Below, in pieces: positions 33,922-42,844 of a DNA stretch of 64,000 nucleotides. A program made the translations under genes and the position numbers. The stretch's first letter is position 1. The number at the start of each line of letters is the position of its first letter. The notes beneath the pieces were generated by a model. The model made no database searches. It saw nothing but the letters and a program-made list of their open reading frames with translations, and was not told the origin of the DNA. Origin of the DNA: Gemmatimonadota bacterium (GTDB lineage: Bacteria > Gemmatimonadota > Gemmatimonadetes > Gemmatimonadales > GWC2-71-9); NCBI GenBank assembly GCA_003169895.1, contig PNAE01000007.1:1717978-1781977 (forward strand). Direction: 5' to 3'.

Positions 33922-34872
33922 CTAGTCCAGGGGAATCTCGTGCTTGTGCTCCGCCAGCCATTGTTCGAACGTCTGTAATTCCGGATTCAGCGCGCGGCTG
34001 ACTTGCAGGCTGCGCGCTCCACAGCACATGTCCTCAAAATCGCGATCGAACTGGAACATGTTGCCGAGATCGTCGGCGCCCGGGAAACCGAAGCTGCGAT
34101 ACGTTTCGGGTGAGACCTCGTTGTAGCGCACTTCGCGGCCCAACGCCCGGGTGAGACCCGCCGCCATCTGCGCGCCGGTGAAGTGCCCACCGGCGATGCC
34201 GACGTTCCGGCCGACGTACTCTCGCCCCTGCTTGAAGATGCCATAGGCACACTTGCCAATGTCTTCGGCGGCGATGCCGGCCAGCATCTTGTCGCCCATG
34301 GGGAAGGTGATCGCCAGCGTGCCGTCCGGCCCCGGCTTGGGACCGGATCCGAAATAGATGAAGTTATCCCAAAAGAACGACGTGGTCAGGAACGTGGTGG
34401 GCACCCCTGCATCGGTGAAGAAGTGATTCGCTTCGCCCTTCCCGTCGAAGTGGGGCACCTTGTACTTGCCGCCCAGTGTCGGCATGCGATTGTCGCTGAG
34501 GGGCACCCATTTGCGGGTGTCCTCGAGGGTCGACCAGATGGCGTGCTGCACGCCGGTTTTCCGGGCGGCCTGCGCCATGGCTTCTGCCTCGGCGAGTTCC
34601 CGCTCGGGCGAAAGATGGCCCCAGAAGAATGTGACGCAGAACGCTCCGTACGCACCGGTAAAGGCGCGCTCCAGACTGGCCCGATCGTCGACATCGGCGG
34701 CCACGAGTTCGGCGCCCAGCGAAGCGAGCGTTTTCGCCTTGTCGGAATTGACGTCCCGAGTCAGTGCGCGGGCCGTGAACCCTCCCGCCTTGTCCTTCAG
34801 GATGGCGCGAACCAGCCCGCCGCCTTGCGCGCCCGTTGCGCCGACCACCGCGATGATCTTCTTGTCCGCCAT
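33922..34872 (-). CDS. NmrA-like NAD(P)-binding protein (atypical SDR)
   Basis: 316 residues. The N-terminus has V-V-G-A-T-G-A-Q-G-G-G, the G-x-x-G-x-x-G dinucleotide-binding motif of the NmrA/HSCARG branch. A central Tyr-x-x-x-Lys catalytic pair is not evident, as is usual in NmrA-like redox sensors that bind but do not turn over NADP(H). The C-terminal half (Y-N-E-V-S-P-E-T-Y-R) matches the substrate lobe. Promoter and partners are not visible; it stands alone between hairpins and the histidine kinase. Confidence 0.88.
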   Translation of the reverse strand: MADKKIIAVVGATGAQGGGLVRAILKDKAGGFTARALTRDVNSDKAKTLASLGAELVAADVDDRASLERAFTGAYGAFCVTFFWGHLSPERELAEAEAMAQAARKTGVQHAIWSTLEDTRKWVPLSDNRMPTLGGKYKVPHFDGKGEANHFFTDAGVPTTFLTTSFFWDNFIYFGSGPKPGPDGTLAITFPMGDKMLAGIAAEDIGKCAYGIFKQGREYVGRNVGIAGGHFTGAQMAAGLTRALGREVRYNEVSPETYRSFGFPGADDLGNMFQFDRDFEDMCCGARSLQVSRALNPELQTFEQWLAEHKHEIPLD

Positions 34873-34973
34873 GTCGAAACTCTCCCAAACCTGATGGTCG
34901 ATCCGCCAATGAACTTACTCGACCGACGATCGAGAGCGGTACGAACTGTCGGCGGAGGACCGCCTCGTGGCCT

Positions 34974-37349
34974 TTACAGTACCCGCTCCGCCGTCGCGGA
35001 GATGGTTGCGAGGATCGATTGCACGTCCTTGAACTCGGCGGGCTTGACCAAGTGGTGGTCGAACCCGGCCTGCTGCGACGCCTCGCGGTCTGCGCCCTGA
35101 CCATACCCAGTCAACGCGATCAGCGTGACACCCTGCAGCAGCGGCTGCCGCCGAATTGACCTCGCTACCTCATGGCCATTCATGCCGGGCAAGCCGATGT
35201 CCAACAGCAATGCGTCCGGGCAATACTCGATGGCAGCCTGGATCGCGGTCGGGCCGTCGTACACGGTTCGAACATCATGCCCTGCCGCTCTCACGAGCAT
35301 CGCCATGCTTTCAGCCATGTCCACGCTATCGTCCACGACCAGCACCTTCAGGCGACCGGTATCGTGGGGCTCGGTGGGTGTGACGGGCGGGGACCACAGC
35401 GAGGCGGTCGTCGGCGCCATGGCCAGACGCACGACAAACTCACTGCCGCGCCCCAACACGCTGGTCACCTCGACGGCTCCGCCATGCAGCTCGACGAGAC
35501 GCTGCACCAGGGCCAAGCCAATACCCAGGCCGCCTTGCGAACGATCCAGCGAGCGCTCTGCCTGGGTGAACAACTCGAAGATGCGCGGGAGCAGTTCAGC
35601 GGCGATACCAACGCCGGTATCCCGCACCCGCAATACACAGTCATCGCCGTCTCGCTCAGCGACCAGCCAGATCTGACCACCGTCGTCCGTGAACTTGGCG
35701 GCGTTGGTGAGCAGGTTCACCAGCACCTGTTCCAGCCGGGCTGCGTCGGCCAGCAGCCAGATGGGTTCGGGGGGCACCGATACGGTGAAGTCATGCCGGT
35801 GCCGGTCGATCAACGGGCGCACTGTCTCCACTGCCGCCGCGATGATGCCGCTCACGGCGACGCGCTCCTGGCGAAGTCGAACCCTGCCGCTGGTAATCCG
35901 GGAGACTTCCATCAGGTCATCGACGAGATGCGTCAATTGTCCGAGCTGACGCTCGATGATGGTACGGGACTGTTGCTGGATCGGGTTTTCGGTCCCTGCC
36001 TGGAGGCGCAGCAGGTTTACCGCGTTCGTCATGGGAGCGAGCGGGTTGCGAAGCTCGTGGCTGAGCATCGCCAGGAACTCGTCCTTGCGACGATGAAGGT
36101 CCGAGAGCTCCGTCGCCTGCTGTTTCGTCTGTCGCTCGAGGCGGCTGCGCTCGCTAATGTCCCGGATATTGCACTGTGCGACGTGCCGTTGATCCACGTA
36201 GTAGACATTGCTGACGAACTCGACCTCAGTTGGCTTGCCGCGGCTCGAGGCGAGCGGCAAGTGATCGTACCGGATATAGCCGTGTTCCTGCAGGGTTCGG
36301 AAGGCCGCCTCATTCGCACTTTTGTCGCTGAACACACCGATCTCCCACAACTCCTTGCCGAGAAACTCCTGGTGTGAGTAGCCGAGCAGATTGGTCATGA
36401 ACGGATTGGCGTCGATGATCATCCCGGTATTGGCGTCGAGGATGAGGACGCCGTCCCGCGCGGTCTCGAACAGCCGTCGATAGCGGACTTCGGACGCCTG
36501 CACCGCGATGTCCCGTCGCCGGATTTCGGTGACGTCCTCGATGGCGAGAAGGATCAGCTCCGGATGGCTGGTCGCCGACTCGAATCGGCTGGCGTTGAGC
36601 AGCATGACCTTTTCGCCAATCGACGGGAAGGTGTGTTCGACCTCGAAGTCCTGGAAGGAATGGTTCTCGGGGAGGACCTCTTCCAGCAGCGTGCGCAGGC
36701 GGGGAATATCCCACTGGCGCTCCGCCAGGTCGTAGATGAACCGGCCTTCCGTCTCCTCCGGGGACACGTGAAAGGTCGCGTAAAAGGCGGCATTTGCCGA
36801 TTGGACGCGCAAGCTCTTGTCCAGGACAAGGAACGGGTGCCGCAAGGTCGCGATGATGTTGTCGGCGTAGGCAAGAGCGTTCTCCACCTGGTGCTCGCTG
36901 TGCCTGCGTTCCGTGATGTCCCGAAAGACCAGCACGACCCCGGCGATTTTCCCCTTGCCATTCCGGATCGGCGCGGCACTGTCGTCAATGGGCCGCTCGG
37001 CACCGTCCTTGGCGACGAGCAGCGTGTGGTTCGCCAGTCCGACAACCACGCCGTCCCGCAAGGCCCGGACGGTTGGACTCTCGACCGCCTGGCGGCTCGC
37101 TTCGTTGATGATGCGGAACACGTTTTCGAGCGGCTGACCTACCGCTTCTTCCGGGGCCCAGCCAGACAAGGACGCGGCGACCGGGTTGAGGAACGTGACC
37201 TGCCCCTTCGTGTCGGTGGTGATCACGCCATCGCCGATGCTGCCGAGGGTGACATGAAACCATTCCGGTCCGAAGAGCGACGGGTTCGGCGGGGGCTTGG
37301 AGTTCGTCGGCAAGCTCCCGGCCGCTGGCGGAGCATGTTTCTTCGTCAT
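34974..37349 (-). CDS. PAS-rich hybrid sensor histidine kinase with C-terminal receiver
   Basis: 791 residues, no signal peptide or membrane helix, so cytoplasmic. Order: PAS (about 35-150, with G-V-I-T-T-D), a second PAS (about 165-270), a third PAS (about 290-400, Y-R-R-L-F-E-T-A-R-D-G-V), HisKA with L-S-H-E-L-R-N-P-L (phospho-His), a HATPase domain with N-L-L-T-N-A-A-K-F and D-T-G-V-G-I, and a receiver (V-L-V-V-D-D, phospho-Asp in L-L-L-D-I-G, closing Lys in V-K-P). The start at 37349 is fixed by AGGAGGG just upstream. No separate response regulator adjoins; phosphotransfer to the fused receiver is likely. Confidence 0.93.
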   Translation of the reverse strand: MTKKHAPPAAGSLPTNSKPPPNPSLFGPEWFHVTLGSIGDGVITTDTKGQVTFLNPVAASLSGWAPEEAVGQPLENVFRIINEASRQAVESPTVRALRDGVVVGLANHTLLVAKDGAERPIDDSAAPIRNGKGKIAGVVLVFRDITERRHSEHQVENALAYADNIIATLRHPFLVLDKSLRVQSANAAFYATFHVSPEETEGRFIYDLAERQWDIPRLRTLLEEVLPENHSFQDFEVEHTFPSIGEKVMLLNASRFESATSHPELILLAIEDVTEIRRRDIAVQASEVRYRRLFETARDGVLILDANTGMIIDANPFMTNLLGYSHQEFLGKELWEIGVFSDKSANEAAFRTLQEHGYIRYDHLPLASSRGKPTEVEFVSNVYYVDQRHVAQCNIRDISERSRLERQTKQQATELSDLHRRKDEFLAMLSHELRNPLAPMTNAVNLLRLQAGTENPIQQQSRTIIERQLGQLTHLVDDLMEVSRITSGRVRLRQERVAVSGIIAAAVETVRPLIDRHRHDFTVSVPPEPIWLLADAARLEQVLVNLLTNAAKFTDDGGQIWLVAERDGDDCVLRVRDTGVGIAAELLPRIFELFTQAERSLDRSQGGLGIGLALVQRLVELHGGAVEVTSVLGRGSEFVVRLAMAPTTASLWSPPVTPTEPHDTGRLKVLVVDDSVDMAESMAMLVRAAGHDVRTVYDGPTAIQAAIEYCPDALLLDIGLPGMNGHEVARSIRRQPLLQGVTLIALTGYGQGADREASQQAGFDHHLVKPAEFKDVQSILATISATAERVL

Positions 37350-37544
37350 CGCTTCACCCTCCTGACGCATGAGCCGCTCACGACACCGGGCAGGGACAAC
37401 AGTCTATTGCCGGGCTGAAAGAACTACCAGAACTCGCATGACCGCGCAGTCTGGCGATTCGGTGCTGCTGTTGCGGGCCGGCTGAGGCCGACGGCGCTCC
37501 CTGAACCTAGCGTCTACGCTCTTCACTGCAATCTCATCATTTCT

Positions 37545-37740
37545 TCATGCCGGCGGCCGTTCCGCTTCTCGATGCTCACCAGCCTCTATGTGGCGGCAGC
37601 GATGCCGCACGACCGAGAAGCGCAGATTCTCGACGAAGATGTCGAGCCGATCGATTTCGACGCCATTGTGGACCTGGTCGGCATCTCCTTCATGACGTTC
37701 AATGCGCCGCGCGCCTATCAGATCGCCGACGAGTTCCGGC
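37545..37740 (+). pseudogene. Remnant of a B12-binding radical SAM protein
   Basis: The + frame reads F-R-F-S-M-L-T-S-L-Y-V-A-A-A-M-P, then I-L-D-E-D-V-E-P-I-D-F-D and D-L-V-G-I-S-F-M-T-F-N-A-P-R-A-Y, ending at D-E-F-R-R-R. This is the conserved cobalamin-binding N-terminal domain of radical SAM proteins of the hopanoid/anaerobic-cyclase type. The match stops abruptly at 37740, where the 3' end of the DUF302 gene begins, so over 85% of the protein is missing. The gap upstream (37371-37544) holds only part of a dispersed repeat (CTGTTGCGGGCC, about 37469). Confidence 0.6.
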
Positions 37741-37746
37741 GCCGTG

Positions 37747-38154
37747 CTACCTGGCGAGCGTGCGCGCGACACGTTGGAGCCGCTCCCTGGCATCTGTCGC
37801 CACGCCGCCGAGCGCAGAGGACGCTTCCAGGGCACTCGCAGCCATGAGGCTGACTGGATCGACCAAACGAACCACCGTCCCTCCATTGGCGGCGGCTTCG
37901 ACCGTCACGTTACAGGGGAGGAGCAAACCGACCTGCGGATCGGCAGTCAACGCACTGTACGCCAGCGAGGGATTGCAAGCTCCGAGGATGACGTATGGGC
38001 GAAAGTCGCGGCCCAGCTTCTCCCTGAAGGCGGCCTGTATGTCGATTTCGGTGAGGATCCCAAAGCCTTCGGCCTTGAGGGCTTCGCGCGTGCGGTGCAG
38101 GGCGGCGTCGAACGGAGCGTCGAGCTGCACGACCATGCCCAACGAAACCGCCAT
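37747..38154 (-). CDS. DUF302 family protein
   Basis: 135 residues. It shows the DUF302 pattern: a ferredoxin-like strand, the K-A-E-G-F-G-I-L-T-E-I-D segment, then Y-V-I-L-G-A-C-N-P-S-L-A-Y-x-A-L and a hydrophobic G-L-L-L-P-C-N-V-T-V. The conserved Cys in G-A-C-N-P and the second in L-P-C-N are both present. The start at 38154 follows GGAGG. Its function is not established; family members occur with redox and sulfur genes. It abuts the radical-SAM remnant, suggesting a rearrangement at its 3' side. Confidence 0.88.
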   Translation of the reverse strand: MAVSLGMVVQLDAPFDAALHRTREALKAEGFGILTEIDIQAAFREKLGRDFRPYVILGACNPSLAYSALTADPQVGLLLPCNVTVEAAANGGTVVRLVDPVSLMAASALEASSALGGVATDARERLQRVARTLAR

Positions 38155-38262
38155 GACATCCTCCTGGAAACACGATTCCGTGCCACCCCTTCTGGGCGGG
38201 CCGCGCACCGAACCTCAATCATACTCGCGCGGCCACCCCGCGCTCACGCCTCGGCAGCAGCG

Positions 38263-38421
38263 GGGATTCGGCAGCGCGGTGAGTGCCAGCGGACTCCAGC
38301 TCACACCGCGATCCGTCGACCAAGTCATGAACACCCGGCCGGAGCGCGTTCGTCCCACCGCTTCGAGGCTATCGCCCGGATGAATCAGGATGCTGCTTAC
38401 CACGTTCGACTGGGCATCCTC
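38263..38421 (-). pseudogene. Remnant of a sialidase/BNR-repeat-like protein
   Basis: The minus frame reads E-D-A-Q-S-N-V-V-S-S-I-L-I-H-P-G, then G-R-T-R-S-G-R-V-F, T-W-S-T-D-R-G-V-S-W-S-P-L, and T-A-L-P-N-P. The S-x-D-x-G-x-x-W Asp-box and the L-P-N-P that normally continues to N-S-G are typical of exo-alpha-sialidase-like proteins. Homology ends at 38263. No ribosome site or plausible start exists, and the flanks are not coding. The 38422-38518 stretch is otherwise empty. Confidence 0.5.
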
Positions 38422-38518
38422 CCCCTGGTCCTCGCCGGCCTACCGGGCTGCCTCTTGCTCGACGTTACCCCGTTCCGCCATCATCAGAGGAGATCACCCT
38501 TTTGATGAGGATTGGACG

Positions 38519-39028
38519 ATGGCCACGCCCGCGAGCCCCAAACAGCAATTCCTCGATACGTACGAGCGCGAAGACGCCATCACCATGCGCCTGTTGCGCG
38601 TCTATCCGACCGGCAAGCTCGACCTCCGGCCACATCCCAAGTGCAAGACGGCGCGCGAACTGGCCTGGGTCTTTGTCCTCGAGCGCGGCGTCGGCACCAA
38701 GGCGTACAACAAGGAATTCGCTACCGCCGCGCCATCCGGCAGCCCGCCGCCTCCGCCCCAGTCATGGAACGACCTCCTTGCGGCACTGGAGAAAGCCCAC
38801 AAGGAGTTCGGCGATCTGGTCCGGTCGGCGTCCGATCAGGAGCTGTCGGAACCCGTGAAATTCTTCACAGCACCTAAAACGATGGGCGACATCTCGCGCA
38901 TTCAGCTGCTCTGGCTCCGCCTCTCCGATCAGATCCACCACCGCGGTCAGTTCTCGGTCTACGCGCGGATGGCCGATGGCAAGGTGCCGTCGATTTACGG
39001 ACCGAGCGCGGACGAGCCCTGGATGTAA
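38519..39028 (+). CDS. DinB-like four-helix protein
   Basis: 169 residues. Four helices and the D-I-S-R-I-Q-L-L-W-L-R-L-S-D-Q-I-H-H-R-G-Q-F motif near the C-terminus, in which the H-H-R-G-Q pattern matches the metal-binding His of the DinB/YfiT superfamily. A first His may lie in R-P-H-P-K. Such proteins are thiol or metal-dependent enzymes or damage-inducible proteins of unknown role. The ATG at 38519 has GAGG upstream; the frame is open to 38390 without a better site. Confidence 0.75.
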   Translation: MATPASPKQQFLDTYEREDAITMRLLRVYPTGKLDLRPHPKCKTARELAWVFVLERGVGTKAYNKEFATAAPSGSPPPPPQSWNDLLAALEKAHKEFGDLVRSASDQELSEPVKFFTAPKTMGDISRIQLLWLRLSDQIHHRGQFSVYARMADGKVPSIYGPSADEPWM

Positions 39029-39095
39029 GCCCGGGGGTCGCCATTGCCGCGGCGCAGCACTCGCCGCTCCAGCGCTGTCGCCCGGGGGATCGCTG

Positions 39096-42059
39096 ATGCC
39101 TGCCGCCGCTGCAGCTGAGGTCCAGCCGTTCGGCATGAGTGCGCGGGAAGTGTTGGCGGCCCTCAACTCCGAGCCACGACATGGGCTCGCCGACGAGCAG
39201 CTGCCATCACTGCGCGCCAAGTACGGCTGGAATGAACTCACCAAGGCCGCGGCCGAGCCGGCGTGGAAGAAGCTGCTGCGGCAGTTCAACGAGCTAGTCA
39301 TCTGGATCCTCGCCGTCGCCGCGCTGACGTCCGGCTTGCTCGGCGACCGAACCGACGCGATCGTAATCCTGGCGATCGTGCTGCTCAACGGCATGTTCGG
39401 CTTTCTCCAGGAGCGACGAGCCGAGCAAGCCTTCGCCGAGCTGGAAAAGCTCGCTGCTCCGATGGCTAAGGTCACCCGCCACGGCAAGCGGATCCTGATT
39501 CCCGCCAGAGAGCTGTTGCCCGGTGACGAACTCGAGCTGCACGAGGGCGACCTGGTTCCCGCCGATGCACGGCTCGTCGACGCCTATGGTCTGCAGACTC
39601 AGGAAGCCTCGCTGACGGGCGAGTCGGTCCCGGTTGACAAGATCGCCGATCTGCTGCTCGCCGCTGACACACCGCTCGGAGACCGCCGCAACATGGTCTA
39701 CCTCGGCACCGCGGTAACCGCGGGACGGGCGACTGCCGTCGTGACCGTCATCGGGATGCGAACGGAACTGGGCCGGATCGCCGAGCTGCTCCAGCAGGCC
39801 ACGTCGGAGCCAACGCCGCTGCAGCGCCGGATCAACCGGCTCGGAAGAACACTCGTCGCGATCTGCCTCGCACTGATCGCACTGACGTTCGGCGTTCAGC
39901 TGGCCCGAGGCGGCCAGATCCTCGAGGTGTTTCTCCTCGCGGTCAGCCTGGCGGTTGCGGCGATTCCCGAAGGTCTCCCGGCTGTGGTGACCGTGGCGCT
40001 GGCGATCGGCGTTCGGAAAATGGCACGGCGGAAAGCCCTGATCCGGCGGCTTCCGAGCGTCGAAACCTTGGGTTCCGTGTCGGTGATCTGCACCGACAAG
40101 ACCGGTACACTGACCCGTAATCAGATGATGGTGCGGGAGATGCTTGCGGGAGCCCAGCGGTTCCGGGTGACCGGCGACGGGTATCAACCCGCCGGAGACT
40201 TCCTGGAGTCCGGGTCGTCGGGATGGCAGGCCGTGAACCCGGCCGACTCGCCGGATCTCACCATGGCCTTGCTGATCGGGGCGCGCTGCAATCACGCTCG
40301 TCTCCTCCCGCCCGCCCCTGGCGGCGACGGCCCCGGATGGCGGGTGGCCGGCGATCCGACCGAAGGGGCGCTGCTGGTCGCCGCAATGAAGGCTCGCGTG
40401 GATATCGATCCGACGGGGTACGACACCATCGACGAGACGCCGTTCGATTCTGACCGCAAGTACATGTCGATCACGCTTCGCGCGCCGGACGGGACGGTCA
40501 CGATGTACCGCAAGGGCGCGATCGAGGCGGTGTTGCCCGGCTGTGCCCGGGAACGCTGGCGCGGCGCCACGCGAGCGCTCAGCGAACAACAACGCGCCGA
40601 AATTACCAGGCTCAACGCCGAATTCGCCTCGGGCGGTCTCAGAGTGCTGGCTTTGGCGTATCAGGATCTGGCGCCGGCGGAACTCGACACCACCGGCGAA
40701 GGCACACCGATATTCGCAGGCCTGGTGGCCATGATCGACCCCCCGCGTGAGGAGGTGAAACAATCGGTTGAACGATGCTGGCAGGCCGGCATCCGGCCGG
40801 TGATGATCACCGGAGACCATCCAGCCACGGCGCTGACCATCGCCCGGGAGCTGGGCATCGCACCGGAAGGCAGCGTGGTGCTCAGCGGGCGCGAGATCGA
40901 TCTGCTCTCCGACGTCGCGCTAAGCGAACGGTCGGCCGATGTAGCGGTGTACGCCCGCGTCACGGCGGAGCACAAGCTCAGAATTGTCCGCGCCCTGAAG
41001 CGGCGCCAGGAGGTGGTCGCCATGACCGGCGACGGCGCCAACGACGCTCCGGCCATCAAGGAAGCCGACATCGGCATCGCGATGGGAGTGAGCGGCACGG
41101 ATGTCACCAGACAGAGCGCCGATCTGGTACTCCTGGACGACAACTTCGCCACCATCGTGGCAGCCGTGGAACAGGGCCGCGGCATTCTCGACAACATCCA
41201 GAAGTTCCTGCATTACCTGCTGTCGGGCAACGCAGCGGAACTGGCGGTGATGTTCGCGGCCACGGCAATCGGCTGGCCGTTTCCGCTGCTCGCCACCCAG
41301 TTGTTGTGGATCAATCTGGTCACCGATGGGCTGCCGGCTCTGGCTCTCGGTTTTGAACCGGTTGAGGAGTCCGTCATGCGCAGACCGCCGCGCCCGCTCA
41401 ACCATGCCCTCCTGGATCGCCAGCGTGCGGTGCTGATACTCTTTCATGCCCTGCTGATCGCCGCTGCGGCGCTGGTTGCGTTCGCGGTTACCTACGGCGG
41501 CCAGACGTCGCGGCTGGCAAACGCTCGCGCCGTGGTGTTCGCCACCCTGGCATTTTCGCAAATCGCGTTCGCCCTCAGTTGTCGCAGCGACATCGAACCC
41601 TGGGTCAGCCGCAGGACCGGATCCAACCCATGGTTGCTGGCCGCCGTCGCCGCGTCGGCGGTGATGCAGGTCGCGGTCATGTCCATTCCCACGTTCAAGC
41701 GCTGGTTTGATGTGAACGCGACGCTCACCACGGCCGACTGGACCCGCATCACCTTGTTCTCGCTGGCCCCGTTCGTGATAATCGAGACCGCGAAGCTGGC
41801 GCGCAAGGCGCTAATCAGCATCGACTCGGACGACTCGGCGGCGCGCAATCCCGTGATCCGGGCGCTGTTCATCACGCTGGCCGCCGTATGTCTCCTGCTG
41901 GGTATCATCGGCCTGATCGCGCCGATCATCCCGGGCACGTTGTTCCTTGCCCTCGCCGTGCTGTTGCTCGCGCGTGGATCGGAGCGGTGGCGACGGTGGC
42001 TTCACAACCGGTCGTGGTACGTGAGCCTGCGTGACAAATGGCGGGGCAGGCGCGGGTAA
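39096..42059 (+). CDS. P-type (SERCA-like) cation-transporting ATPase with fused DUF454 tail
   Basis: 987 residues. The actuator has T-G-E-S, helix M4 has P-E-G-L-P (Ca2+-ATPase signature), the phosphorylation site D-K-T-G-T-L-T lies near residue 334, and the hinge T-G-D-G-A-N-D-A-P is intact. Helix M6 has N-L-V-T-D-G-L-P-A-L. After the normal ten helices, residues about 917-985 form a DUF454/YbaN-like unit: G-I-I-G-L-I-A-P-I-I-P-G-T-L-F-L, A-R-G-S-E-R and a W-L-H-N-R-S-W tail. I know of no common example of this fusion. The ion is likely Ca2+ or another divalent. The 67 bases before the ATG (39029-39095) contain only a weak GGGGG site. Confidence 0.92.
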   Translation: MPAAAAAEVQPFGMSAREVLAALNSEPRHGLADEQLPSLRAKYGWNELTKAAAEPAWKKLLRQFNELVIWILAVAALTSGLLGDRTDAIVILAIVLLNGMFGFLQERRAEQAFAELEKLAAPMAKVTRHGKRILIPARELLPGDELELHEGDLVPADARLVDAYGLQTQEASLTGESVPVDKIADLLLAADTPLGDRRNMVYLGTAVTAGRATAVVTVIGMRTELGRIAELLQQATSEPTPLQRRINRLGRTLVAICLALIALTFGVQLARGGQILEVFLLAVSLAVAAIPEGLPAVVTVALAIGVRKMARRKALIRRLPSVETLGSVSVICTDKTGTLTRNQMMVREMLAGAQRFRVTGDGYQPAGDFLESGSSGWQAVNPADSPDLTMALLIGARCNHARLLPPAPGGDGPGWRVAGDPTEGALLVAAMKARVDIDPTGYDTIDETPFDSDRKYMSITLRAPDGTVTMYRKGAIEAVLPGCARERWRGATRALSEQQRAEITRLNAEFASGGLRVLALAYQDLAPAELDTTGEGTPIFAGLVAMIDPPREEVKQSVERCWQAGIRPVMITGDHPATALTIARELGIAPEGSVVLSGREIDLLSDVALSERSADVAVYARVTAEHKLRIVRALKRRQEVVAMTGDGANDAPAIKEADIGIAMGVSGTDVTRQSADLVLLDDNFATIVAAVEQGRGILDNIQKFLHYLLSGNAAELAVMFAATAIGWPFPLLATQLLWINLVTDGLPALALGFEPVEESVMRRPPRPLNHALLDRQRAVLILFHALLIAAAALVAFAVTYGGQTSRLANARAVVFATLAFSQIAFALSCRSDIEPWVSRRTGSNPWLLAAVAASAVMQVAVMSIPTFKRWFDVNATLTTADWTRITLFSLAPFVIIETAKLARKALISIDSDDSAARNPVIRALFITLAAVCLLLGIIGLIAPIIPGTLFLALAVLLLARGSERWRRWLHNRSWYVSLRDKWRGRRG

Positions 42060-42097
42060 TGCCCGGCCGCTCGTGCCGCCGATTGGCGCGAGCGCGG

Positions 42098-42844
42098 CTA
42101 CGGATCCACGCCGAGTGCGGCGTAATAGCCGACCACCCTCTCCTGCGTGCCCGCCCTGGTATAGACATCGGGGAGCCGCGAATCGATTACGCCGGCGATC
42201 ACCGCGGCGACTGCCTCGGCGCTCTGCGAATCAGGCAGCTGGCGCGAGTCCGGCCCGCCGTAGCGGGCGTTATTGCCGAAGTCGGTGCGTACCACGCCGG
42301 GCGACACCAGCGAGAACTGGATGCCGGGGTGCGTCGCCTGGACCTCCGCGCGCATCGTCGCCGTCAGCGCGTTGAGGAAATGCTTCGCTCCACAGTAGCT
42401 CGAGCGAATGACGGCGAACGGAATCCGCCCCAGTATCGATGACACGTTGATGACGTGGCCCGCGTTCCGCGACGTGAAGTGCGGCAGGACCTCCTGCATG
42501 CCGTACAGCGCCGACTTCACGTTGACCCGCATCATCTCGTCGATGTCGTCACCGGTGAGCTGCGTTGGCGGGCGGGAAATTCCCTGACCGACGTTGTTCA
42601 CCCAGACGTCGATCGTGCCGTGGCGGGCGAGTGTTGCTGCGACCACCCGGCGTACCTGATCGCGCTCAGTGACATCCCCGACCACCGCCAACGCGTTGGC
42701 GCCACACCGTGCCGTGACGGCGTGCAGGGCTGCCTCGCGGCGCGCCACCAGCACCACGCGCATGTCCCGTGTGGCCAGCAATTCGGCGAGCGCGGCACCG
42801 ATGCCTCCGCTCGCGCCGGTGATCACGACGACCTTGTCAGACAT
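42098..42844 (-). CDS. Short-chain dehydrogenase/reductase
   Basis: 248 residues, classical SDR: T-G-A-S-G-G-I-G at residue 10, Arg at the end of beta-2 (V-A-R-R) suggesting NADPH, N-N-V-G, catalytic Ser in V-S-S-I-L and the Y-C-G-A-K dyad. It belongs to the broad 3-oxoacyl/sorbitol-dehydrogenase-like group with a C-terminal extension. The start overlaps the GGDEF gene end by 8 bases, so both are probably translated together. Confidence 0.9.
   Translation of the reverse strand: MSDKVVVITGASGGIGAALAELLATRDMRVVLVARREAALHAVTARCGANALAVVGDVTERDQVRRVVAATLARHGTIDVWVNNVGQGISRPPTQLTGDDIDEMMRVNVKSALYGMQEVLPHFTSRNAGHVINVSSILGRIPFAVIRSSYCGAKHFLNALTATMRAEVQATHPGIQFSLVSPGVVRTDFGNNARYGGPDSRQLPDSQSAEAVAAVIAGVIDSRLPDVYTRAGTQERVVGYYAALGVDP

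Noticed and set aside
37572-37847. Complete 91-residue gene on the + strand
   Set aside because: Homology to the B12-binding domain ends at 37740 and the rest is antisense to DUF302.
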